From contig NC_011898.1 of NCBI RefSeq assembly GCF_000022065.1, positions 2,100,501 through 2,164,500 of the forward strand: a stretch of DNA of 64,000 bases, in the 5' to 3' direction. Shown here in pieces: positions 44,386 through 55,130 of this stretch (the stretch's first letter is position 1; every line of letters starts with the position of its first letter). This stretch comes from Ruminiclostridium cellulolyticum H10. Lineage in GTDB: Bacteria; Bacillota; Clostridia; Acetivibrionales; DSM-1351. The translations under genes were made by a program, and so were the position numbers. The notes beneath the pieces were generated by a model. The model was not told the DNA's origin. It ran no database searches and saw nothing but the letters and a program-made list of their open reading frames with translations.

Positions 44386-45774
44386 TTAAAATTCAAATTT
44401 ATTTTCAAAATATGCTGCAAGATCTTCAATTTTAATTCTTACCTGCTGCATGGTATCTCTGTCTCTGATAGTAACACTCTTGTCTTCAAGTGAATCAAAA
44501 TCAAAGGTAATGCAATATGGTGTTCCTATCTCATCCTGTCTTCTGTATCTCTTACCTATGCTTCCTGTTTCATCATACTCGCAGTAATAGCTCTTAGCCA
44601 GCATCTGATAAACCTTGTCAGCATCCTCACCCAGTTTCTTTGATAAAGGAAGAACAGCTATCTTTACAGGTGCCAGTGCAGGATGGAATCTTAAAACAGT
44701 TCTTACATCGCCTTCTGCAACCTCTTCTTCGTCATATGCTTCACAAAGGAACGCAAGGGTAACTCTATCAGCACCCAAGGATGGTTCTATACAATATGGA
44801 ACATACTTCTCATTTGTAGTAGGATCAAAGTATGACAAGTCGTCTTTTGAATGAGTCATATGCTGTTTCAGGTCAAAATCTGTTCTGTCTGCAATTCCCC
44901 AAAGTTCTCCCCAACCAAAAGGAAACAAGAACTCAATATCAGTAGTTGCATTACTGTAATGTGAAAGTTCTTCTTTTTCGTGGTCACGAAGTTTCAAGTT
45001 TTCCTTTTTCATATTCAGGCTCAGGAGCCAGTTATAACAAAAATCTTTCCAATATTTAAACCACTCAAGGTCTTTTCCGGGTTCACAGAAGAATTCAAGC
45101 TCCATCTGTTCAAATTCACGGGTTCTGAATGTAAAATTACCCGGTGTTATTTCATTTCTAAAGGACTTACCTATCTGACCGATACCAAAGGGTATTTTTC
45201 TTCTAGTTGTACGCTGAACGTTCTTAAAATTAACAAAAATACCTTGTGCTGTTTCAGGTCTCAAATATATTTCAGACTTGGAGTCTTCGGTAACTCCCTG
45301 AAAAGTCTTGAACATAAGGTTGAACTTTCTGATATCAGTGAAGTTTGCAGATCCGCAACTAGGGCATCTGACACCCTTATCCTTTATGTATTGCATCAAT
45401 TCTTCATTTTTCAGACCATCTACTCTGAATTCAATATTGTTTTCGTTATTCCAGTCTTCAATAAGCTTATCTGCTCTATGACGGGTTTTACAATCCTTAC
45501 AGTCTATCAAAGGATCACTAAAACCGCCTACATGGCCTGACGCCACCCAAACCTGCGGATTCATAAGTATTGCACAATCAACTCCCACATTGTATGGACT
45601 TTCCTGTATAAACTTAAGCCACCATGCTTTTTTTACATTATTCTTTAGTTCCACGCCAAGAGGACCGTAGTCCCATGCATTTGCCAGTCCTCCGTATATA
45701 TCGGAACCAGGGTAAACAAAACCTCTGTTTTTAGCTAATGCAACTATTTTTTCCATTGTCTTTTCAGCTGCCAC
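44386..45774 (-). CDS. glyQS: Glycyl-tRNA synthetase (single-chain dimer type)
   Basis: 462-residue class II synthetase of the homodimeric type. Motifs: [20 protein letters not shown] at the N-terminus, a [11 protein letters not shown] / CPSCGSANF zinc-like insertion, [12 protein letters not shown], and a C-terminal anticodon-binding domain. The start is GTG at 45774 with GGAGGG ten bases upstream. No T-box lies immediately upstream, since rpoZ ends 14 bases before it. Confidence 0.96.
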   Translation of the reverse strand: MAAEKTMEKIVALAKNRGFVYPGSDIYGGLANAWDYGPLGVELKNNVKKAWWLKFIQESPYNVGVDCAILMNPQVWVASGHVGGFSDPLIDCKDCKTRHRADKLIEDWNNENNIEFRVDGLKNEELMQYIKDKGVRCPSCGSANFTDIRKFNLMFKTFQGVTEDSKSEIYLRPETAQGIFVNFKNVQRTTRRKIPFGIGQIGKSFRNEITPGNFTFRTREFEQMELEFFCEPGKDLEWFKYWKDFCYNWLLSLNMKKENLKLRDHEKEELSHYSNATTDIEFLFPFGWGELWGIADRTDFDLKQHMTHSKDDLSYFDPTTNEKYVPYCIEPSLGADRVTLAFLCEAYDEEEVAEGDVRTVLRFHPALAPVKIAVLPLSKKLGEDADKVYQMLAKSYYCEYDETGSIGKRYRRQDEIGTPYCITFDFDSLEDKSVTIRDRDTMQQVRIKIEDLAAYFENKFEF

Positions 45775-45788
45775 TTTACAACGCCCTC

Positions 45789-45995
45789 CTATTTTATCCC
45801 GCTCTTTGTTCTAACATATGTTATTTTATCCTCTGCTATCTCATTTATAGCAATCGTAACTTCCTTATCGGAATCACACTTTGCCATTTTGGTTGCGCCG
45901 TCAACTAATTGTCTTGCCCTTTTTGCAGCCTCCACTGCTAATGTGTACCTGCTGTCTACTTTTTTCATCAATTCATTGATTGAAGGATAAATCAT
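45789..45995 (-). CDS. rpoZ: RNA polymerase omega subunit
   Basis: 68 residues with the omega pattern: [46 protein letters not shown]. Assists polymerase assembly. Standard position after gmk; GGGAGG precedes ATG 45995. Confidence 0.95.
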   Translation of the reverse strand: MIYPSINELMKKVDSRYTLAVEAAKRARQLVDGATKMAKCDSDKEVTIAINEIAEDKITYVRTKSGIK

Positions 45996-46012
45996 TATAT
46001 ATACCTCCCGTA

Positions 46013-46618
46013 TTACTTAAATAAGCTTTCTATTATTTCAACATTTCTAGATGGTTTTAGACGCTCACTGTCTAAAACTTTTTCTATATTCATAACAGCT
46101 TCATCAACACTGTCATTTAATATTAAATAGTCATATTTTGAAACATATTTAATCTCACTGGCAGCCTTTTGCAGTCTTTTTTCTATAACGTCAGTACACT
46201 CTGTAGCCCTACATTCTATTCGTCTTCTTAATTCTTCAAAGGATGGAGGAAGAATAAATATAAGTACGGAATCCGGGTACTTTTGCTTAATTTCAAGGGC
46301 CCCTTCAACGGTTATTTCCAATATTATATCCATACCACTTTCCATAGAGGAATCAACATATGACTTTGGTGTACCATAGTAATTGTCACAGTACTTATCC
46401 CACTCAATAAGGGCATCGTTCTTTATCATATCCAAAAATTTGCTTTCTGAAACAAAGAAATAACTCTGACCTTCTATTTCGCCTTCACGTGGTTTCCTTG
46501 TAGTAGCTGAGACAGAATACCTTACGTTATCCCTTTGAGACAACAACTTTTTACATACCGTACCCTTTCCTGTTCCTGAAGGACCGGACACTACAACTAA
46601 CAAGCCTTTTTGCTGCAT
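46013..46618 (-). CDS. gmk: Guanylate kinase
   Basis: 201 residues. P-loop GPSGTGKGTV, then SVSATTRKPREGE and GQSYFFV. Phosphorylates GMP to GDP. AGGAGG precedes ATG 46618; nine bases after remA. Confidence 0.96.
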   Translation of the reverse strand: MQQKGLLVVVSGPSGTGKGTVCKKLLSQRDNVRYSVSATTRKPREGEIEGQSYFFVSESKFLDMIKNDALIEWDKYCDNYYGTPKSYVDSSMESGMDIILEITVEGALEIKQKYPDSVLIFILPPSFEELRRRIECRATECTDVIEKRLQKAASEIKYVSKYDYLILNDSVDEAVMNIEKVLDSERLKPSRNVEIIESLFK

Positions 46619-46627
46619 GATTCCCTC

Positions 46628-46906
46628 CTACTGGGTAACTGAATCTTCATCGGTTTCATTACCGTCTTGCTCCTTGGTATTTAATCTGTGGGCTACTGTT
46701 TCAGGCTGTACCGCTGATAAAATTATATGGTCGCTGTCGGTAATTATTACTGCTCTTGTCCTTCTTCCGTATGTTGCATCAATCAACATACCCCTGTCTC
46801 TTGCTTCCTGAATAATTCTTTTTATTGGTGCCGACTCTGGACTTACAATTGCCACGAGTCTGTTTGCGGAAACAATATTTCCAAAACCAATATTTATAAG
46901 CTTCAT
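46628..46906 (-). CDS. remA: RemA family DNA-binding regulator (DUF370)
   Basis: 92 residues: [47 protein letters not shown]. In B. subtilis RemA activates matrix and osmoprotection genes by forming DNA-wrapping oligomers. The first 75 residues match well; the C-terminal 17 are acidic and variable. AGGAGG precedes ATG 46906. Confidence 0.93.
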
Positions 46907-46920
46907 ACAATCCTCCTGAT

Positions 46921-47802
46921 CTATTCCATATTCTGAATTTGTTCTCTTATTTTTTCTGCTTCACTTTTTAATTCAAGAACATTCTTTGTAATAATTATGT
47001 CGTTTGATTTTGAACCGATTGTGTTTATTTCCCTGTTTATTTCCTGAACCAAAAAGTCAAGTTTTCTTCCAATAGGCTGTTTCTTTATATTTAATATATC
47101 TCTTAACTGTGTTAAGTGACTTCCCAGTCTTACCAATTCTTCATCTATGCCGCATCTGTCGGCAAATATTGCCACTTCCATAGCAATCCTGTTTTCATCT
47201 ACTGTTTGCTGATTCAATAATTCCTTTATTCTATACTCCAGTTTTTGCTTGTATTCTGTAACAACCTGAGGACTTCTTTGAGAAATGTCTGATATAATCG
47301 TTTCCATAAGATCAGATTTTTGAAGCAAACTGTTTCTCAATTCATTTCCCTCTTTTTCCCTCATTTGCAGAAGGGAAGCTATAGCCGAATCAAGAGCTAT
47401 TTTAAGTACAGACCATAAATGTTCTTCATCATCTTCATTTTTCTCTATTCTCAAAACATCGGGAAAACGGGAAATAAGTGATACGCTCAAGTCATCCTTC
47501 AAGCTATATTTTTCCTTGAGCTTTTCAACTGCCTGTATGTAAGCACTTGCCAGTGGCTCATCAAGTGTCACACTTCTGGAATTATCAGAACGGTCTTCAA
47601 ATGATATAAATATATCTACTTTACCACGAAATAGGCTTTGAGAAGCTACTTCTCTGACTCTTTCCTCAAGATAACCAATCTGTCTCGGTAATTTTATATA
47701 AAAATCTATATAACGATGGTTTACAGTTTTTATTTCTACAGTGAATTCCTTGCCATTATCACTAAAGGTTCCTCTTCCGAAACCTGTCATACTTCTAACC
47801 AT
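46921..47802 (-). CDS. yicC: YicC family endoribonuclease
   Basis: 293 residues. N-terminal [11 protein letters not shown] and C-terminal [15 protein letters not shown] are family hallmarks. E. coli YicC and relatives cleave RNA and join sRNA turnover. First gene of the yicC-remA-gmk-rpoZ-glyS unit, a conserved Firmicute arrangement. GGAGG precedes ATG 47802. Confidence 0.93.
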
Positions 47803-47950
47803 ATATGCCTCCGGTGAATGGGATAAAAATTTAACCCAATATATAACTATTAATCCCGTTTAGTATTATATCACAAATTTGCAGAATTTAAAGGATAAAT
47901 TACTATTTTTCATATACTTATATCAATTTACTTCAATTTGCTAATGTTTT

Positions 47951-47969
47951 TAATAATCATGAATTATTA
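47951..47969. repeat. Inverted repeat upstream of yicC
   Basis: Perfect 7-bp arms TAATAAT and ATTATTA around CATGA, about 150 bases upstream of yicC. Possible operator; the surrounding 47803-48053 is otherwise AT-rich without genes. Confidence 0.3.
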
Positions 47970-48003
47970 CCATATTTTTATACATGTTTTCATTTTCAAT
48001 AGT

Positions 48004-48037
48004 ATAAAAATAAAATGGAGGACATTTTCCCCCATTT
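48004..48037 (-). terminator. Terminator of the heat-shock operon after cheY
   Basis: Stem around AAATGG/CCATTT (48013-48037), T-rich tail TATTTTTA on the minus strand, 17 bases past the cheY stop. Confidence 0.75.
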
Positions 48038-48053
48038 ATATAATAGACAATTA

Positions 48054-48425
48054 TCAGAGATTTATAACATTTTCGATTGCCTGCTGAACTCTGGTTTTAT
48101 CAAAAGGTTTAACAATAAAATCTTTTGCACCCATTTTTATTGCATCTATTACCATAGCCTGCTGACCCATTGCCGAAACCATTATTATCTTGGTAGCAGG
48201 ACTTACCTCCAATATCTCCTTTATTGCCACAATTCCATCCATCTCCGGCATTGTGATATCAAGAGTCATTATATCTGGTTGAGTACGTTTTGCCTGTTCA
48301 ATAGCTTCATGGCCATTAGACCCTTCACCTACAACATGGTAATTTGTATTTTCTTCAATCATCCTTTTAATTAAGGTTCTCATAAATACCGCATCATCAA
48401 CCACAACAAATTTAAGTTCTCCCAT
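48054..48425 (-). CDS. Stand-alone CheY-type response regulator
   Basis: 123-residue receiver domain without output domain. Acidic pair Asp10-Asp11, phospho-acceptor Asp56 (TLDITMPEMDG), Ser in VSAMGQ and Lys in VKPFDK complete the active site. Could be the flagellar switch regulator. It is the last gene of the hrcA-dnaK operon and overlaps rsmE by 14 bases. The start at ATG 48425 has GGGAGATG upstream. Confidence 0.9.
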   Translation of the reverse strand: MGELKFVVVDDAVFMRTLIKRMIEENTNYHVVGEGSNGHEAIEQAKRTQPDIMTLDITMPEMDGIVAIKEILEVSPATKIIMVSAMGQQAMVIDAIKMGAKDFIVKPFDKTRVQQAIENVINL

Positions 48426-49164
48426 TAGACACATCTCCCAATTCATACATCATTAGTGATAAAGATACCATTCCGGCAGTTTCTGTGCGTAGGATTCTAG
48501 GCCCTAAAGATATTTTCTTAACTCCTCTATCCTCAGCCATTTTAACTTCCTTTTCTTCAAACCCACCTTCAGGACCAATAATAATACTTCCACTGGTAAT
48601 TCCTTGGTACCGGGCTACAACATTTTTTAATCCAACCGCACTTTCCTTTTCATAAGGAATTACTGACAGTTCAGCTTGAGATGCCATTTCAACAGCTTCT
48701 TTAAAAGTTATGGGATAGTGAATATTGGGAATTATTCCCCTGTTGCATTGCTTTGCAGCTTCTCTTGCTATTTTTTGCCATCTTGCAAGCTTATTTTGAG
48801 CATCCTTATCCGTATTAATCCTTGAAACACAGCGTTCTGTCATTACAGGAACTATTTCCCATACCCCAAGTTCAACACATTTCTGTATAATTAACTCCAT
48901 CTTGTCTGACTTGGGTAAGCCCTGAAACAAGGTAACTTTTAATGATGATTCAGTATAGTTTTTATTTATATCTGTTATTACACATACAATAGAGCTATTT
49001 TTTATTTCTTCTATTTCAACTGTGTAGTCAAACCCACCACAGCAAACGGTTAATTCGTCTTTTATCTGAGCACGGAGAACTTTTTTTAAGTGCTGAAAAT
49101 CTTCTTCGATTATATTAACTCTGCCGTCCCCAATTTGAGATTCTTTCACAAAGTATCTGGACAT
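48412..49164 (-). CDS. rsmE: 16S rRNA m3U1498 methyltransferase
   Basis: 250 residues of the RsmE/SPOUT family: N-terminal RNA-binding domain, then TERCVSR, AKQCNRG, IIGPEGGFEEKEV and a C-terminal LGPRILRTETA knot. Methylates U1498 in the decoding region. It overlaps prmA by 19 bases and lacks a strong ribosome site of its own, so translation is probably coupled. Confidence 0.94.
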   Translation of the reverse strand: MSRYFVKESQIGDGRVNIIEEDFQHLKKVLRAQIKDELTVCCGGFDYTVEIEEIKNSSIVCVITDINKNYTESSLKVTLFQGLPKSDKMELIIQKCVELGVWEIVPVMTERCVSRINTDKDAQNKLARWQKIAREAAKQCNRGIIPNIHYPITFKEAVEMASQAELSVIPYEKESAVGLKNVVARYQGITSGSIIIGPEGGFEEKEVKMAEDRGVKKISLGPRILRTETAGMVSLSLMMYELGDVSNGRT

Positions 49165-50096
49165 TTAAACACCATTGCCACCCATTCTCCCATTTCTAGG
49201 GTTTCTATCCGTGACATCCCATTTTTTTCACAAGCATCTATTACTTCCTGTTTTCTTTCTTTTATAATGCCTGAGGTAATAAACAAGGATTCCTTTTTTA
49301 AATAATAAGGTATCTGGGAGGACAAGTCAATAATTACGTTCGCTATTATATTAGCTACGATTATATCGTACTTATGTTCTTCCGCCTTTAAATCAGATAA
49401 TACAGCCTTACGTGCTGATACCTTTGTTATTTCCTGGTTCAGCTCGATATTTTCCCTGGCAACTTTGACTGCAACTTCATCTATATCAATGGCTTCAACC
49501 TGTTTTGCACCGAGTTTTGCAGCAATTATTGAAAGTATACCTGTACCACAGCCAATATCCAAGACCTCTGTATCATCTTTCATGTACTTATCAAGCAATA
49601 TGGAACACATCTGCGTTGTTTCATGGGTTCCTGTCCCAAAGGCCATTCCGGGGTCCATTTGTATAACTATTTCGTCGGCATTTGGACTATAATCTTCCCA
49701 GGTTGGTTTTATCACTATTCTGTCTGTCAGTTGCAGAGGCTTATAGTACTTTTTCCAAGCTGTAGACCAGTCCTCATCGTCAACCTCGTTATATCCCTCT
49801 AGCCCTTTCCCAATGTTTAAAAATTGGGAAATATTTACTAAACCTTCGTTTATTTGCTTTAATAACTTGTCTATATCGTTACCGCTCTGGAAATATGCCT
49901 GTATAACAACATCCTCACCTAACGACTCGAGAAATTCATCATCTGCATAATCCAGAGAATTTGGCTTTAATATTTCTTTTTTTATATCAAAAGGGTCCTT
50001 GATAGCGACGCCTCCGGCCCCCATTGTTGTAAGCATCTCTGAAACAGCATCACTGGCTTCATCTGTAGTACTTACCCGTACTTCATACCATTTCAT
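49146..50096 (-). CDS. prmA: Ribosomal protein L11 methyltransferase
   Basis: 316 residues. N-terminal substrate-recognition domain, then SAM motif VLDIGCGTGILSIIAAKLGA and IVANIIANVI. Trimethylates ribosomal protein L11. Standard position after dnaJ. GGAGG lies 13 bases before ATG 50096. Confidence 0.95.
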   Translation of the reverse strand: MKWYEVRVSTTDEASDAVSEMLTTMGAGGVAIKDPFDIKKEILKPNSLDYADDEFLESLGEDVVIQAYFQSGNDIDKLLKQINEGLVNISQFLNIGKGLEGYNEVDDEDWSTAWKKYYKPLQLTDRIVIKPTWEDYSPNADEIVIQMDPGMAFGTGTHETTQMCSILLDKYMKDDTEVLDIGCGTGILSIIAAKLGAKQVEAIDIDEVAVKVARENIELNQEITKVSARKAVLSDLKAEEHKYDIIVANIIANVIIDLSSQIPYYLKKESLFITSGIIKERKQEVIDACEKNGMSRIETLEMGEWVAMVFKCPDTL

Positions 50097-50134
50097 ATTT
50101 ATTCTTTTGCCTCCATGAGCAGTAAATTTTAAAA

Positions 50135-51274
50135 TTATTTAAATGCGTCCTTCATTTTGTCGAAAAAGCCTTTTCTCTGCTCATGGGAGTCATCGCCGCT
50201 GATTTCGGCAAACTCCCTCAGCAATGCTTTTTGTTTGTCATTGAGTTTTTTGGGAACCTCTATATTTACTTTTACGTACTGATCTCCGCGGCCGTTCCCT
50301 CTCAGGTATGGTATTCCTTTTCCCTTTAACCTGAATACGGAGCCTGTTTGGGTTCCCTCCGGTACAGTATATTTTACTTTACCGTCAAGAGTCGGAACTT
50401 CTAATTCAGCACCTAATGCAGCCTGTGTAAATGTAATCGGTACCTCGCAGACAACATTATTTCCCTGCCTTGTAAAGAGCGGATGGGGTTTTACACGTAT
50501 GTTAACATACAAATCTCCGTTTGGACCGCCCTTGACTCCGGGGTCTCCGCCCCCTCTTAATGAAATGGTCTGACCATCATCAATTCCCGCAGGGATATCT
50601 ATTTTGATTTTCTTCGTACTTCGCAATCTTCCTTTTCCGTTACAAGCAGGGCAAGGTTCTGTAATAATTTTCCCTTCACCTTTACATGCGTCACAGGTTT
50701 TTGTGTTAATAAACTGACCAAATGGTGTATTCTGCTTTATCTGGACCTGACCTGTTCCGTTACAATGGTTACAAGTTGTGACATTACTTCCGGGTTTAGC
50801 CCCCGAGCCTGTACATTTTGAACATACTTCCATTTTGCTTACATTTATTTCCCGTTCAACTCCAAAAGCAGCTTCTTCAAAGCTGATCTCCGTTGAATAC
50901 TTAATATCAGCACCCTTTTGTGGACCTCTTCTAGTTTTGCTTCTTCCTCCGAAGCCTGAACCACCGAAGAAGGTCTCAAAAATGTCTCCTATTCCCCCAA
51001 AGTCAAAATCAGTAGAGAATCCTCCTGCACCGCCGAATCCATTAGGATCTGTTCCGGCGTGACCAAATTGGTCATACCTGCTCCTTTTCTGAGAATCACT
51101 AAGTATCTCGTAAGCTTCATTTACCTCTTTGAACTTTGCTTCTGCAGTTGTATCCCCTGGATTGACGTCCGGGTGATACTTTTTTGCAAGATTTCTATAT
51201 GCTTTTTTTAGTTCAGCATCAGAAGCGTTTTTGTCAACGCCCAATACTTCGTAATAATCTCTTTTATCTGCCAT
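50135..51274 (-). CDS. dnaJ: Chaperone DnaJ
   Basis: 379 residues. J domain with KKYHPDVN, a Gly/Phe-rich linker (about 75-110), four CxxCxGxG zinc repeats ([32 protein letters not shown]) and the C-terminal substrate domain. Type I Hsp40 co-chaperone of DnaK. GGGAG precedes ATG 51274. Confidence 0.97.
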   Translation of the reverse strand: MADKRDYYEVLGVDKNASDAELKKAYRNLAKKYHPDVNPGDTTAEAKFKEVNEAYEILSDSQKRSRYDQFGHAGTDPNGFGGAGGFSTDFDFGGIGDIFETFFGGSGFGGRSKTRRGPQKGADIKYSTEISFEEAAFGVEREINVSKMEVCSKCTGSGAKPGSNVTTCNHCNGTGQVQIKQNTPFGQFINTKTCDACKGEGKIITEPCPACNGKGRLRSTKKIKIDIPAGIDDGQTISLRGGGDPGVKGGPNGDLYVNIRVKPHPLFTRQGNNVVCEVPITFTQAALGAELEVPTLDGKVKYTVPEGTQTGSVFRLKGKGIPYLRGNGRGDQYVKVNIEVPKKLNDKQKALLREFAEISGDDSHEQRKGFFDKMKDAFK

Positions 51275-51323
51275 TCAATTCAACTCCCGTCTTATAACCC
51301 AGCAAACAGGCAACCTAAAATAA

Positions 51324-51404
51324 GCCAGAGCTGATATTGTATAAGCTTTGGCATTATATAAACCTTATGCTGTTAATGCTATAGGGGCTATTGAAGCCCC
51401 TATA
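51324..51404 (-). other. Two hairpins between dnaK and dnaJ
   Basis: Hairpin A pairs TATAGGGGCT with AGCCCCTATA (51380-51404, 10 bp); hairpin B pairs GCCAGAGCT with AGCTTTGGC (51324-51352, one mismatch) and is followed on the minus strand by TTATTTTAGG. Hairpin A has no T tract. They may limit read-through or stabilise dnaK mRNA, lowering DnaJ relative to DnaK. Confidence 0.6.
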
Positions 51405-51417
51405 CATTATTATATAT

Positions 51418-53268
51418 TTATTTATCATCGTCAACTACTTTATAGTCGGCATCAACAACATTTTCATCCTGCCCCGCTCCCGGTGCTTCCTGTTGTCCGC
51501 CAAACCCAGCTGCTCCCGGATCTGACTGAGCACCTTGAGTCTGTTGATATATTTTTGATGATATATCATAGAAGGACTGCTGCAATTCCTCTGTAGCCTT
51601 CTTTATTACTTCAATGTCGGTACCTTTAAGGGCATCCTTTACTTTGTTTACTCCGCTTTCTATCTTTGACTTGTCATCAGCAGACACTTTATCACCAAGG
51701 TCTTTTAATGACTTTTCGGATTGATAAATTAGGGAATCTGCATTATTTCTTACATCTATTTCTTCTTTACGCTGTTTGTCTTCTGCAGCAAATTTTTCTG
51801 CTTCTTTTACAGCCTTGTCTATATCGGAATCAGACAGATTAGTTGAAGCAGTTATTGTTATCTTCTGTTCGTTTCCTGTTCCAAGGTCTTTTGCAGATAC
51901 ATGAACGATGCCATTTGCATCTATATCAAAAGTAACTTCTATCTGAGGTACACCTCTAGGTGCTGATGGAATACCTGTGAGTTGGAATCTTCCAAGAGAC
52001 TTATTGTATTGAGCCATTTCTCTTTCACCCTGTAATACGTGAATCTCAACACTTGTCTGTCCGTCTGCTGCAGTAGAGAATACCTGACTCTTCTTTGTAG
52101 GAATAGTTGTATTTCTTTCTATAAGCTTTGTGAATACTCCTCCAAGTGTCTCCAGTCCCAGTGACAATGGAGTAACATCCAGAAGGAGAAGTCCAGTTAC
52201 ATCACCTGTTAATACACCTGCCTGAATAGCAGCACCAACAGCAACACATTCATCAGGATTTATTCCCTTGAACGGGTCTTTTCCAAGATATTTCTTTACT
52301 GCTTCCTGAACAGCAGGAATTCTTGTGGAACCACCAACCAAAAGAATTTTGTCTATCTTGTCAGGTGTAAGTCCCGCATCCTGCATAGCCTGTCTGGTAG
52401 GAACCATTGTATTTTCAACGAGATCAGCTGTGATTTCGTCAAATTTCGCTCTTGTAAGTGTTACATCAAGGTGCTTTGGTCCTGATGCATCAGCAGTTAT
52501 AAATGGCAGATTTATATTTGATGAAGTTACGCCGGAAAGCTCTACTTTTGCCTTTTCAGCTGCTTCCTTCAATCTTTGCATTGCCATCTTGTCATTTTTC
52601 AGATCTATACCACTTTCTTTTTTAAATGTATCAACAAGGAAATCTATTATTCTCTGGTCAAAGTCATCTCCGCCTAGTTTGTTATTACCGTTTGTTGCAA
52701 GAACTTCAAATACACCATCTCCAATTTCAAGTATGGATACGTCGAATGTTCCTCCACCTAAGTCATAAACCATTATCTTCTGGTCATGTTCTTTGTCAAG
52801 ACCATATGCAAGAGCTGCTGCTGTAGGCTCGTTTATTATTCTGAGAACTTCCAACCCGGCAATTTTTCCGGAATCCTTTGTTGCCTGTCTTTGTGCGTCA
52901 CTAAAGTATGCTGGAACAGTAATAACCGCCTGAGTTACAGTCTCCCCAAGATATGCCTCTGCATCAGATTTTAGCTTTTGAAGAATCATTGATGATATTT
53001 CCTGAGGTGAGAATTTCTTTCCATCTATATCAACCTTATGATCGGTTCCCATATCTCTCTTTATAGAAATAATTGTTCTTTCAGGGTTTGTGATAGCTTG
53101 CCTTTTTGCGACTTGTCCGGTCATACGTTCACCGGTTTTTGAGAATGCAACAACCGAAGGAGTAGTTCTATTTCCTTCCGGGTTTGCAATAACAATTGGT
53201 TCACCGCCTTCCATAACTGCCACACATGAATTTGTGGTACCTAAATCTATACCAATAACTTTTGCCAT
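51418..53268 (-). CDS. dnaK: Chaperone DnaK
   Basis: 616-residue Hsp70. [26 protein letters not shown] type segment ([18 protein letters not shown]), [10 protein letters not shown], substrate domain and a Gly/Gln-rich C-terminal tail ending in [13 protein letters not shown]. The nucleotide-binding domain has the short Gram-positive form. AAGGAGG precedes ATG 53268. Confidence 0.98.
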   Translation of the reverse strand: MAKVIGIDLGTTNSCVAVMEGGEPIVIANPEGNRTTPSVVAFSKTGERMTGQVAKRQAITNPERTIISIKRDMGTDHKVDIDGKKFSPQEISSMILQKLKSDAEAYLGETVTQAVITVPAYFSDAQRQATKDSGKIAGLEVLRIINEPTAAALAYGLDKEHDQKIMVYDLGGGTFDVSILEIGDGVFEVLATNGNNKLGGDDFDQRIIDFLVDTFKKESGIDLKNDKMAMQRLKEAAEKAKVELSGVTSSNINLPFITADASGPKHLDVTLTRAKFDEITADLVENTMVPTRQAMQDAGLTPDKIDKILLVGGSTRIPAVQEAVKKYLGKDPFKGINPDECVAVGAAIQAGVLTGDVTGLLLLDVTPLSLGLETLGGVFTKLIERNTTIPTKKSQVFSTAADGQTSVEIHVLQGEREMAQYNKSLGRFQLTGIPSAPRGVPQIEVTFDIDANGIVHVSAKDLGTGNEQKITITASTNLSDSDIDKAVKEAEKFAAEDKQRKEEIDVRNNADSLIYQSEKSLKDLGDKVSADDKSKIESGVNKVKDALKGTDIEVIKKATEELQQSFYDISSKIYQQTQGAQSDPGAAGFGGQQEAPGAGQDENVVDADYKVVDDDK

Positions 53269-53340
53269 AAATAATACCCTCCTTAAATAACTTGTTAATC
53301 TTTTTTATTATTAAACTACTATGTTAGTTTACTGTCTTTA

Positions 53341-53934
53341 TTAATTTACTACCTTTACCATACTATATCTGATTACTTTGCCTTTCATGGTGTAACCCTT
53401 CTGGAATTCTTCAACCACAATGTTTTCACCGATTTCATCATCAGTTACATGCATGACAGCATTATGAAGCTCAGGATCAAAAGGATTATTGACAGCCTCT
53501 ATTGCTTCAACGCCTAGCTGTCCCAGACAATCCTTCAACTGCCTCATAACCATTTCTACGCCTTCCTTCAAAGGGTTATCTTCCATACCCTCTGCTGCTT
53601 TTACTGCTCTTTCGAGGTTATCTACTACCGGAAGTAAGGTATTTACAGTGTCTATTGCAGCATCAAGGCTAAGGGCTTCCTTTTCCTTAACTGTTCTTTT
53701 TTTATAGTTGTCAAACTCGGCCGCTGTACGCTGAACCATGTTTTTAAAATCTTCACATTGCTTCGTCTTTTCTTCCAGCTTTGCTTTCAGTTCCTCAATC
53801 TCTGTATTTACGGTTTCGTCACCTTGTGAATCAACAATCTCCGGTGTGTCACTTTCCATCTCTTTGTTATTTTCTTCAAAATTCATTTCATTGGTTTTTT
53901 TGTTTTCCTCATTAGGAAATTTTTCTTTTTTCAT
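53341..53934 (-). CDS. grpE: Nucleotide exchange factor GrpE
   Basis: 197 residues. An acidic, Glu/Lys-rich N-terminus and long coiled coil (to about 90) precede the beta domain with NPFDPELHNAVMHV and EEFQKGYTMKGKVIRYSMVKV. AGGAGG lies 13 bases before ATG 53934. Second gene of the operon. Confidence 0.96.
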   Translation of the reverse strand: MKKEKFPNEENKKTNEMNFEENNKEMESDTPEIVDSQGDETVNTEIEELKAKLEEKTKQCEDFKNMVQRTAAEFDNYKKRTVKEKEALSLDAAIDTVNTLLPVVDNLERAVKAAEGMEDNPLKEGVEMVMRQLKDCLGQLGVEAIEAVNNPFDPELHNAVMHVTDDEIGENIVVEEFQKGYTMKGKVIRYSMVKVVN

Positions 53935-53961
53935 TACGTGAATACTACCTCCTTGTTTATA

Positions 53962-55008
53962 CTATCCATTATCCAGAAGTTTAAGAATCTCCTGATTGAT
54001 TTTATTCCTTATATAGTTCATAGATGACACAACCCTAGAATACTCCATTCTGGTTGGGCCAATAATACCTATTGTTCCTATTACATGATTACCGACACTG
54101 TACGAAGCAGTAACCAAGCTACAATCTTTTATACCTTCCATAGCATTCTCATTTCCTATGTGAATAATTATTTCGTTATTATCATTTACACTATTCGTTA
54201 GAAGGTCAGATACAAGTTTCTTTTCGTCTAATATATTCAAAAACTCCTTAGCCTTATCAACCTCTTTAAACTCAGGAAAATTAAGAATATTTGTAGCACC
54301 TTCAAGATATACTTCTGGGTTATCAATAGTTATAATCAATTCCTCTATTCCATCGAGAATGGGTTTTATTAACCTAAAAGGTAATGCTGTTAGTTTTTCA
54401 AACTTTTCATTTAAAATGTCTGATTTCAGCATTTCCAGAGTAAACCCTTTAAGCTGTTCGTTAAGCATATTTGAAATCTGAATCAAGAAAGCGGGAGTAA
54501 CACTTTCAGGAATTCTGATCAAGTTATTTCTTACAATATTTGCATCTGTAACAATAATTACCAATGCCTTTCCCGACTCTATCGGCACTACCTGAACAGA
54601 TTTAAGTACACTCTTTTTCATATGAGGTGATACCGCCATAGAAGTATATTTGGTAATTTTCGCCATAACCGCCGAAGCACTCCTAATTAGCTGACTAAGT
54701 TCATTTATTCTTATGTTCATATCACTTCGGATTTTTTCAATTTCACATTCGTTCAATTCATCTATCTTCATCAGCTGGTCAACGTAAAGCCTGTACCCTC
54801 TATCAGAAGGAATCCTGCCTGCTGATGTATATGGCTGTTCCAAAAGCCCCATTTCCTCAAGATCAGCCATTTCATTTCTTATGGTAGCCGAACTTAAACC
54901 AAGTTCATGCTTCTTGGCAATAGTTCTGGACCCAACAGGTTCAGCCGAGTATATATAATCATCTATTATTGCTTGCAATATTTTCAATTTTCTATCGTCA
55001 AGTAGCAT
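53962..55008 (-). CDS. hrcA: Heat-inducible transcription repressor HrcA
   Basis: 348 residues. N-terminal winged helix with EPVGSRTIAKKH and SSATIRNEMADLEEMGLLEQ, then the GAF-like dimer domain. Binds CIRCE to repress dnaK and groE operons, with GroEL feedback known in the family. The start is ATG 55008 after GGGGTGA. A CIRCE element lies directly upstream, so it is autoregulated. Confidence 0.96.
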   Translation of the reverse strand: MLLDDRKLKILQAIIDDYIYSAEPVGSRTIAKKHELGLSSATIRNEMADLEEMGLLEQPYTSAGRIPSDRGYRLYVDQLMKIDELNECEIEKIRSDMNIRINELSQLIRSASAVMAKITKYTSMAVSPHMKKSVLKSVQVVPIESGKALVIIVTDANIVRNNLIRIPESVTPAFLIQISNMLNEQLKGFTLEMLKSDILNEKFEKLTALPFRLIKPILDGIEELIITIDNPEVYLEGATNILNFPEFKEVDKAKEFLNILDEKKLVSDLLTNSVNDNNEIIIHIGNENAMEGIKDCSLVTASYSVGNHVIGTIGIIGPTRMEYSRVVSSMNYIRNKINQEILKLLDNG

Positions 55009-55025
55009 TATAATCACCCCTCTTG

Positions 55026-55052
55026 TTAGCACTCTATAATGTTGAGTGCTAA
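55026..55052 (-). promoter_or_regulatory. CIRCE operator of the hrcA operon
   Basis: Exact TTAGCACTC-N9-GAGTGCTAA (arms 55026-55034 and 55044-55052), 18 bases before hrcA. A TTGACA at 55086-55091 (minus strand) with a TATTTT 17 bases downstream, or the TATAAT nearer the operator, could be the promoter. Confidence 0.97.
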
Positions 55053-55130
55053 TTATATACTAAAAATAACACTAGCATATTTGTTTGTCAAGTATTTTTC
55101 TTGTAATATTCGGTAATAAATTATTAAATA

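Noticed and set aside
44980-45540. 186-residue plus-strand ORF
   Set aside because: Fully antisense to the glycyl-tRNA synthetase gene; Phe/Ser/Ile-rich shadow translation.
45775-45995. T-box before glycyl-tRNA synthetase
   Set aside because: The upstream 14-base gap is filled by rpoZ; no T-box specifier or terminator structure fits.
52325-52768. 147-residue plus-strand ORF
   Set aside because: Antisense to dnaK; such shadows are common opposite highly expressed genes.
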